From Streptomyces sp. TSRI0281 (lineage in GTDB: Bacteria; Actinomycetota; Actinomycetes; Streptomycetales; Streptomycetaceae): DNA of 64,000 nt. The stretch is from assembly GCF_001905125.1 (NCBI RefSeq), contig NZ_LWLE01000006.1, forward strand, positions 121,976 to 185,975, written 5' to 3'. The notes beneath the pieces were generated by a model. That model was not told the origin of the DNA, searched no databases, and saw only the letters and a list, made by a program, of their open reading frames with translations. This document shows, one piece after another, positions 59,008 to 64,000 of the stretch (positions are counted from its first letter, which is position 1; each line of letters begins with the position of its first letter). Position numbers and translations under genes: made by a program.

Positions 59008-59709
59008 TCATTCACCGCGCAGCTCGGCGGCGAGCGGCCCCTCGCCCACCACCTCGATCCGGCCGTCCTTGACCGCCTCCAGGACGGTCGCCTCTCCCCG
59101 CCCGAGCGCCAGACACAACTCGGCGTCGAGGGCGATCCGGACATCGGGGCGCTCGGCGGGACCGTATCCGTACACGTCCCCCACTTCCCCGTCCGCCGTC
59201 CTGCGCTCCGAACCGACCCCCGGGCCCCTTCCCGTACGGACATGGAACTCGCCCTCGTCCAGATGGACTTCGACGACTCCGGCGTGCGTCAGGCCGTCCA
59301 GGGCGCGCAGCAGCGGCAGTGCGAACCAGTGCGCCCGTACCGCGTCGGTGGGGCGCCGCTCGTCCAGCGCGGGCGCCCCCCACTCGGCGAGAGCGGCCAG
59401 GACGGGCAGCAGGCCCCGGCCGCGCCCGGTGAGCTCGTACACGGACGCGGCGGCCGGGGGCGGGAGCCGGCGGCGTACGGCGAGGCCGCTCTGCTCCATG
59501 TCCTTGAGGCGGGAGGCCAGGACGTCGGTGCTGACGCCGGGCAGGTCGGCGTGCAGATCGGTGTAGCGGCGGGGGCCCGCCAGCAGTTCACGGACGATCA
59601 GCAGGGTCCACCGGTCGCCGACGGAGTCGAGGGCGCGGGCGGCGGCGCAGAACTGGTCGTAGCTCCGGCGGCGGACGGGGCGTGCTGCTTGCTGCTGCTG
59701 ACGTGGCAT
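59008..59709 (-). CDS. HxlR-family transcriptional regulator with C-terminal domain
   Basis: A 233-residue regulator. Residues about 15-110 form an HxlR winged helix (CAAARALDSVGDRWTLLIVRELL; RRYTDLHADLPGVSTDVLASRL). The C-terminal half (about 120-233) is an SCP2/sterol-carrier-like ligand domain seen in some actinobacterial HxlR proteins. ATG 59709 lies seven bases after a TAGACT -10 with TTGGAA 16 bases upstream (59744-59739), so it is leaderless. Divergent from the aminotransferase, with overlapping palindromes between them (59732-59766). Confidence 0.88.
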   Translation of the reverse strand: MPRQQQQAARPVRRRSYDQFCAAARALDSVGDRWTLLIVRELLAGPRRYTDLHADLPGVSTDVLASRLKDMEQSGLAVRRRLPPPAAASVYELTGRGRGLLPVLAALAEWGAPALDERRPTDAVRAHWFALPLLRALDGLTHAGVVEVHLDEGEFHVRTGRGPGVGSERRTADGEVGDVYGYGPAERPDVRIALDAELCLALGRGEATVLEAVKDGRIEVVGEGPLAAELRGE

Positions 59710-59731
59710 GCGACGCAGTCTAGACATGTTG

Positions 59732-59766
59732 TTGGACTTTCCAAGCTCCAGCTTGGTAAAACCAAG
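59732..59766. promoter_or_regulatory. Operator cluster between hxlR-type gene and aminotransferase
   Basis: Three interleaved inverted repeats: TTGGA-N3-TCCAA (59732-59744), CCAAGCT-N2-AGCTTGG (59741-59756) and CTTGG-N5-CCAAG (59752-59766). The first covers the -35 box of the regulator gene. Likely autoregulatory and target operators. Confidence 0.6.
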
Positions 59767-59795
59767 TATCGCAATTCGGCTCGGGGAGGCACCGC

Positions 59796-61007
59796 ATGGA
59801 GTTCCAGCAGTCCAGCAAGCTCAACGAGGTCTGTTACGAGATCCGGGGCCCGGTCATCGAGCACGCCAACGCCCTTGAGGAGGCGGGCCACAGCGTGCTC
59901 CGCCTCAACACGGGCAATCCGGCGCTCTTCGGCTTCGAGGCACCGGAGGAGATCGTCCAGGACATGATCCGGATGCTCCCGCAGGCCCACGGCTACACCG
60001 ATTCACGCGGCATCCTCTCCGCGCGGCGCGCCGTGGCACAGCGGTACCAGGCCATGGGGCTGCCGGATGTCGGCGTGGACGACATCTTCCTCGGCAACGG
60101 GGTCTCCGAGCTCATCTCCATGTCCGTACAAGGGCTGCTGGAGGACGGCGACGAGGTCCTGATCCCGTCCCCCGACTATCCGCTGTGGACCGCGGTGGTG
60201 ACGCTCGCGGGCGGTAAGGCCGTGCACTACGTCTGCGACGAGTCCGCGGACTGGAACCCGGACCTCGCCGACATGGCGTCGAAGATCACCGACCGCACCA
60301 GGGCCGTCGTGATCATCAACCCGAACAACCCGACCGGTGCCGTGTACCCGCGCGAGATCCTCGAAGGAATCCTCGATCTCGCCCGCAGACACGGGCTGAT
60401 GGTGTTCGCCGACGAGATCTACGACCAGATCCTCTACGACGACGCCGTGCACCACAGTGTGGCGGCCCTCGCCCCCGACCTGGTCTGCCTCACCTTCAGC
60501 GGGCTGTCGAAGACCTACCGTGTCGCGGGATTCCGCTCGGGCTGGATGGTGGTGTCCGGGCCGAAGCAGCACGCCCGCAGCTATCTGGAGGGCCTGACCA
60601 TGCTCGCCTCCATGCGGCTGTGCCCCAACGCGCCCTCGCAGTACGCCATCCAGGCGGCGCTGGGCGGCCGGCAGTCCATCCGGGAGCTGGTGGCTCCCGG
60701 CGGCAGGCTCTACGAACAGCGCAACCGGGCCTGGGAGAAGCTCAACGAGATCCCCGGCGTGTCCTGCGTGAAGCCGAAGGGCGCGCTGTACGCGTTCCCT
60801 CGCATCGACCCGAAGGTGCACCCCATCGTCGACGACGAGAAGTTCGTCCTCGATCTGCTGCTGCGCGAGAAGATCCAGGTGGTCCAGGGCACCGGTTTCA
60901 ACTGGCCGCGTCCTGACCATTTCCGGATTCTGACCCTCCCGTACGCTGACGATCTTGACGCGGCGATCAGCCGCATCGGCCGCTTCCTGAACGGATACCG
61001 TCAGTGA
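59796..61007 (+). CDS. PLP-dependent aminotransferase, AlaA-like
   Basis: A 403-residue class I aminotransferase most like glutamate-pyruvate transaminase AlaA. Motifs: TGNPALFGFEAPEE, YTDSRGILSARRAV, INPNNPTGAVYP, and PLP lysine in SGLSKTYRVAGFRSGW; the arginine for the substrate carboxylate is in RPDHFRILTLPY. Start ATG 59796 with GGGGAGG upstream. Probably regulated by the divergent HxlR-type protein; overlaps the next gene by four bases. Confidence 0.9.
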   Translation: MEFQQSSKLNEVCYEIRGPVIEHANALEEAGHSVLRLNTGNPALFGFEAPEEIVQDMIRMLPQAHGYTDSRGILSARRAVAQRYQAMGLPDVGVDDIFLGNGVSELISMSVQGLLEDGDEVLIPSPDYPLWTAVVTLAGGKAVHYVCDESADWNPDLADMASKITDRTRAVVIINPNNPTGAVYPREILEGILDLARRHGLMVFADEIYDQILYDDAVHHSVAALAPDLVCLTFSGLSKTYRVAGFRSGWMVVSGPKQHARSYLEGLTMLASMRLCPNAPSQYAIQAALGGRQSIRELVAPGGRLYEQRNRAWEKLNEIPGVSCVKPKGALYAFPRIDPKVHPIVDDEKFVLDLLLREKIQVVQGTGFNWPRPDHFRILTLPYADDLDAAISRIGRFLNGYRQ

Positions 61008-61741
61008 CCTGCTCCTTCTGCCCGGTTCCCGTCCATACCCAGTTCGCCACCGCGGAGCTGGTGGGGCCGATCATCGAGGGCGGATTCGATCCGGCCGACG
61101 ATCCGGGCTGGGCCGGCTCGGGCGCTCGGTCGCCCGCCGAGTACGCGCGCTGGGCCGGTCATCTGTGCGGGATGACCTGCCTGCGCATGGCCCTCGGCGG
61201 TGAAGCCCCCGCGGCTCCCGGCGCCCCCGTCCCTTCCTTGTTCGCCCTGCGCGACGGGGCGTTGACGTACGGGGCGTACACCGTGGACGACGACAGCGAG
61301 ATCCACGGTCTGGTCTACGCCCCGTTCGCCCAGTACGTACGGGAGACGCACGGCATCGACGCGACGGTGCACCGGCACCTCGCTCCGGACGAGATCCTCG
61401 GGCTGCTGGACGAGGGCCGGATGGTGATGACGTCCGTGCACTACGGGATCCGGCACCCCGAGCGGCCCGCTCCCGGACGGGGCGGGCATCTGGTGCTGGT
61501 GACGTCCCGCACACCCGACGGGGACGGGGTGCACTTCCACAATCCGTCCGGGACGGACGCCGGGACGCGGGCTGCGCAGCTGCCGCTGGCGGACTTCGAG
61601 CGCTTCTTCGCCGGTCGCGGCATTTCGCTGGGCCCCGGTCCGGTGCGGAGCATGGGAACGGGCTCGGGAACAGGCACGGGCCCCGGAACGGGAACAGGCA
61701 CAGGCACGGGCCCCGGAACGGGAGCGGGCCCGGAGGCGTAG
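61004..61741 (+). CDS. C39-like papain-fold peptidase or transglutaminase-like protein
   Basis: A 245-residue protein of the C39-like (papain-fold) group. The putative nucleophile Cys is in HLCGMTCLRMAL, the His in GRGGHLVLVTSRTPDG and the Asn/Asp in VHFHNPSGT. No signal peptide is seen, so it is probably cytoplasmic. The last 35 residues are a Gly/Thr/Pro repeat coded by GGAACAGGCAC-type repeats. GTG 61004 overlaps the aminotransferase stop (GTGA), indicating a common operon; the biochemical link between the two is unknown. Confidence 0.78.
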   Translation: MTCSFCPVPVHTQFATAELVGPIIEGGFDPADDPGWAGSGARSPAEYARWAGHLCGMTCLRMALGGEAPAAPGAPVPSLFALRDGALTYGAYTVDDDSEIHGLVYAPFAQYVRETHGIDATVHRHLAPDEILGLLDEGRMVMTSVHYGIRHPERPAPGRGGHLVLVTSRTPDGDGVHFHNPSGTDAGTRAAQLPLADFERFFAGRGISLGPGPVRSMGTGSGTGTGPGTGTGTGTGPGTGAGPEA

Positions 61742-61793
61742 CCGGCCTCCGGGCCCTGTGGTTGCCGCCCATACGGCACGCCGGCACTTTTAA

Positions 61794-61902
61794 GGACCTG
61801 GGTCAGTCGTTATGTCGTCGCGTCCTGCCTTTAGACGACCGCAGATCGAAGCTCTGCGGGCCGGAGTCGAACCGGCATCTCGACGCCCTTGGGCCCAGGC
61901 CC
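61794..61902 (-). ncRNA. YrlA-like Y RNA 2, circularly permuted tRNA mimic
   Basis: In RNA order: outer stem GGGCCTGGG (61902-61894) pairing with CCCAGGTCC (61802-61794); anticodon-like stem CGTCG (61885-61881) with CGACG (61820-61816); variable loop AGAT; T-arm GCCGG-TTCGACT-CCGGC (61876-61860); acceptor stem CCGCAGA, loop GCTTCGA, TCTGCGG (61859-61839); TC (positions 8-9); D-arm GTC...GAC with GG in its loop (61836-61822). All tRNA arms are present but the 3' half precedes the 5' half and the acceptor stem is closed by a loop. This is the topology of YrlA Y RNAs. Confidence 0.75.
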
Positions 61903-61937
61903 GTTTGATCCGGCGATCGGCGGCGAATGCTGAATCT

Positions 61938-62102
61938 GGAGCAAGAGTCTGAGATTGATCGCGGTCTGCCTCTGCCTTTTGGGCTACTCCGGCCCGGACA
62001 CGTACACCTGCGGGCTGTGTACGCGGGAAGTGCCGGAGGGAGGAATCGAACCTCCACTGGAACCGCGTCGTCACGACAAGCTTCAGTGTCAGCTTGCGCT
62101 CC
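61938..62102 (-). ncRNA. YrlA-like Y RNA 1, circularly permuted tRNA mimic
   Basis: In RNA order: outer stem GGA-gc-GCAAG-CTGA (62102-62089) pairing with TCAG-act-CTTGC-TCC (61952-61938); inner anticodon-like stem CGCGGTT (62067-62061) with GACCGCG (61966-61960); variable loop CCAGT; T-arm GGAGG-TTCGATT-CCTCC (62055-62039); acceptor CTCCGGC (62038-62032) pairing with GCCGGAG (61993-61987); TA; D-arm GCC...GGC with AAGG in the loop (61984-61968). The acceptor stem is extended by a long hairpin, CGTACAC/GTGTACG (62023-62001). Lies 48 bases after the stop of the 62151 gene. Confidence 0.75.
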
Positions 62103-62109
62103 TCGCGCA

Positions 62110-62137
62110 CCCCGGCCGTGTGTCGTGGTGGCCGGGG
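62110..62137 (-). terminator. Hairpin after the 62151 gene
   Basis: CCCCGGCC/GGCCGGGG (62137-62130, 62117-62110), 12-base loop, between the stop codon at 62151 and the first Y-like RNA. It may terminate the mRNA or mark a processing point. Confidence 0.6.
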
Positions 62138-62150
62138 AATCCATGGTCGG

Positions 62151-62882
62151 TCACCCGAAGAGGTAACCGAATACCGCATCACCCACCCGCTGGTCGGTGA
62201 CATCTCCGCCGTTGGCCTCCTCGCGGGCGAACTTCACGGCCTGCTGGAGCTTTTCCACCCGGTCCAGCAGTTCGTTGACGCGCCGCGCGGGAAGGGCTCC
62301 GGAGAACTTCACCGTCGTCCAGTACCCGATCGGGATGTCCTCGTAGTACACCTCGACCTGCGCCGGGTGCTTCTCGGTGGCCTCCGCCTTCACATGGTTG
62401 CGGGGCACCTTCTTCGTACGGAGCGTCCTGACCGGTTCGGTCTTCCAGGAGTCCGTCGACGGGTCCTGCGTCCACGCCTCGGAGGCGTCGAGCACGGGCA
62501 GCTTGCGGACGAAGGTGTTGATGTCGGTCAGCTGCTTCTCCAGGAAGAGCAGATACGACACCGGCACCGCACTCACCAGCACCCGTCCGTCGACCAGCAC
62601 ATCGGCCCGGGCCGAGCAGTTCGCCCAGTCCTTCGTGGCGGTCACGTCGAAGAGCCGGGTCAGCGTCACCGAGGTCTCCCGCAGGACGTCCTCGGCCTTG
62701 ACCTGCACCAGCGTCGACTCGGGCGGAAGCTGCTCGCCCTCCTCGTCCTTCGGCTGGTAGGTCCGGGAGATCCCGGCCAGCAATCCGGCCTTCTGGAGGC
62801 CGTGATGCGCCGCCGTCAGGTCCTGATGAGCCTTGGACTTGACGCCCTTCTCCACTGCGATGATCTGATTGAGTTTCGCCAC
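62151..62882 (-). CDS. Conserved uncharacterised actinobacterial protein linked to Y-like RNAs
   Basis: A 243-residue soluble protein, start MAKLNQIIAVEKGVKSKAHQ. No catalytic motif is recognised; a helical N-terminus (SKAHQDLTAAHHGLQKAGLL), an alpha/beta middle (VSYLLFLEKQLTDINTFVRKLPVLD, in part) and a C-terminal helix (VNELLDRVEKLQQAVKFARE). I recall very similar proteins across streptomycetes and some actinophages (possibly catalogued as DUF7873), but this is from memory. GTG 62882 is leaderless behind TTGGAT-N18-TAGGTT. It is directly followed by two YrlA-like RNAs, so an RNA-related role is an attractive inference. Confidence 0.8.
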   Translation of the reverse strand: MAKLNQIIAVEKGVKSKAHQDLTAAHHGLQKAGLLAGISRTYQPKDEEGEQLPPESTLVQVKAEDVLRETSVTLTRLFDVTATKDWANCSARADVLVDGRVLVSAVPVSYLLFLEKQLTDINTFVRKLPVLDASEAWTQDPSTDSWKTEPVRTLRTKKVPRNHVKAEATEKHPAQVEVYYEDIPIGYWTTVKFSGALPARRVNELLDRVEKLQQAVKFAREEANGGDVTDQRVGDAVFGYLFG

Positions 62883-62889
62883 ACGCAGG

Positions 62890-62919
62890 AACCTAGCACC
62901 GTCAACTTCGGTGATCCAA
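62890..62919 (-). promoter_or_regulatory. Promoter of the 62151 gene
   Basis: TTGGAT (62919-62914), 18 bases, TAGGTT (62895-62890) on the minus strand; the GTG at 62882 is seven bases downstream, so the mRNA is probably leaderless. Confidence 0.6.
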
Positions 62920-63087
62920 AGGGTTTTTACGGCTACGCGCCGCAGCGTTCGTACTCATCGGCACGAGTCGTCCGGCGGTCCGCGGCAGCCGGGACCGGCG
63001 CCGCACTCGACGGCACCGACCCGGCGGCACGGACAACAGCGACACCGACCCGGCAGTCACGCACACCCGGGGCACGCTCGGCCGGGA

Positions 63088-64000
63088 TCAGCCACCCAGC
63101 AGGGCTTCGAGGGCGCTCACCGGGTCGGTGTCCGGGGTGGCGCGGGGCCACCAGTCGTCGGCGCCGGGGTCGGACTCGTAGCCGTACCAGCGGCCGTCGT
63201 GGCCGAAGCGGAGCTGAAGCGCGCCGCCGGGGTGGGTGAGGTGATTGCGCCAGGGCTGGAAGCGGGGGAAGTCGGCGGCGGCCAGGGCGGGGCGGGCCCG
63301 GTCGAACGGTCCGGCCGGGGGGTCCCAGGGGGTTTCCAGAACCGTGAGTCCTTCGGCATCGCCCTGACGCCAGGCGGCGACGGCGCGGGCCAGGTCGGTG
63401 GTGGTACGGCCGGTGGCGTAGGCCAGCTCCCGGTAGAGGGCCCGGGTGGTGGCGGTGAGCCCGGCGGTGGGGCGGGCAGCCGCCAGCCGGACCGCGTCCT
63501 GCCACGCGGTGAGGCCCGCGAGCGGGTCCCGGCCGGTGGTCAGCAGGCCATGGGCGCGGGCCGCCGCGTCCGTCGCGAGGTGGTCGAGGCCCAACGGGTC
63601 GCGCGCGCCCGGCAGATCCGGGTACGAGGGGGGCTGGCCCGGGTGCGGGGGGACCGGAAGGGGCAGGGGGAGCGGCGGCAGGAACCGGTCGGCCAGCGCC
63701 GCACCGGCCGCCACCGAGGGAGCGGCGGAGGCGGCGGGACGCTCACGCGCGGAGTGTTCGGCGTTCCTGCGGCCCAGCTCGTCGAGGAGCTCCCGCTCGC
63801 CCCTGCCCCGCATCAGCAGCAGGACGAACGGGTCGCTGTCGAGCAGCCTGGCCATCTGGAAGCAGAGTGCCGCGACATGTTTGCAGGGCCGCCCGTGGTC
63901 GGGGCACGAGCAGCTCGGATCGAGGTCGCCGGCGGCCGGCAGCAGCCGGGTGTCGGCCTCCTGGGCCGTCTCGGCCAGGGAGTGCGGCATCTCCTTGGCC
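63088..64000 (-). CDS. SWIM zinc-finger protein (partial, N-terminus outside window)
   Basis: The frame is open through the window edge (residues AKE precede the first internal Met), so the 5' part is missing. About 304 residues are visible. The SWIM finger is CSCPDHGRPCKHVAA (C-x-C...C-x-H) early in the visible part, followed by FVLLLMRGRGERELLDEL, a Pro-rich linker and a C-terminal region of unknown fold. SWIM proteins bind DNA or protein; in many actinobacteria the neighbour further on is a SNF2-type helicase, not visible here. Confidence 0.85.
   Translation of the reverse strand, partial: AKEMPHSLAETAQEADTRLLPAAGDLDPSCSCPDHGRPCKHVAALCFQMARLLDSDPFVLLLMRGRGERELLDELGRRNAEHSARERPAASAAPSVAAGAALADRFLPPLPLPLPVPPHPGQPPSYPDLPGARDPLGLDHLATDAAARAHGLLTTGRDPLAGLTAWQDAVRLAAARPTAGLTATTRALYRELAYATGRTTTDLARAVAAWRQGDAEGLTVLETPWDPPAGPFDRARPALAAADFPRFQPWRNHLTHPGGALQLRFGHDGRWYGYESDPGADDWWPRATPDTDPVSALEALLGG

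Noticed and set aside
61801..62060. Ordinary tRNA genes on the minus strand (two TTCGANT T-loops)
   Set aside because: Each T-arm and acceptor 3' strand lies upstream of, not downstream of, its matching 5' half; no anticodon loop can be formed in linear order, so these are permuted mimics, not tRNA genes.

Overview
High-GC DNA with dense GTG/TTG starts, many leaderless promoters, WhiA, RbpA, a mycothiol-type isomerase and conserved gene neighbourhoods indicate a Streptomyces (or close relative) chromosome, in the conserved core that in S. coelicolor runs roughly from the suf genes to uvrB (synteny from memory, not computed). No secondary-metabolite cluster, CRISPR array, rRNA or ordinary tRNA gene was seen.

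Layout. 1-2.1 kb: accessory, partly decayed DNA with a small ORF broken by a heptamer repeat, a Nudix hydrolase, an unknown protein with a zincin-like motif and a glyoxalase-fold fragment. 2.1-8.7 kb (minus strand): suf iron-sulphur assembly operon sufR-sufB-sufD-ferredoxin-sufC-sufS-sufU-sufT-like, with a SufR-type operator over the sufR start. 8.9-13.3 kb: ABC exporter pair and the heme A genes ctaA and ctaB. 13.6-20.2 kb: pentose-phosphate operon tkt-tal-zwf-opcA-pgl. 20.3-24.4 kb: VOC protein, two PH-domain membrane proteins, pgi. 24.6-28.5 kb: rbpA, secG, and the glycolytic set gap-pgk-tpiA. 29-34.1 kb: uvrC-rapZ-yvcK-whiA. 34.3-39.3 kb: secreted proteins, a regulator-like gene interrupted at its 3' end by an IS200/IS605 element (tnpA plus tnpB), and a Tat-exported Rieske lipoprotein. 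39.4-50.8 kb: uvrA, a mycothiol-type isomerase, an MBL hydrolase, terC behind a probable manganese (yybP-ykoY) riboswitch, two TerD-family genes, uvrB. 50.8-61.7 kb: MHYT sensor, secreted GDPD, ogt, MFS pump, cupin, psuG-psuK, a nucleotidyltransferase/uridine-kinase-like fusion, an HxlR regulator divergent from an aminotransferase, and a C39-like protein. 61.8-64 kb: two tandem tRNA-mimic RNAs, an uncharacterised conserved gene, and a SWIM zinc-finger protein running off the window.

Most interesting: at 61794-62102 (minus strand) lie two RNAs in which T-arm, acceptor stem, D-arm and anticodon stem are complete but circularly permuted (3' tRNA half first, then 5' half). This is the architecture of YrlA-type bacterial Y RNAs, partners of Ro60/Rsr, and they sit directly downstream of the uncharacterised gene at 62151-62882. 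Second, uvrB and ogt carry exact matches to the PafBC/RecA-independent DNA-damage promoter and uvrC a near match, giving a coherent damage regulon. Third, short tandem repeats whose unit is not a multiple of three control reading frame at two loci (108-128 and 58099-58148).
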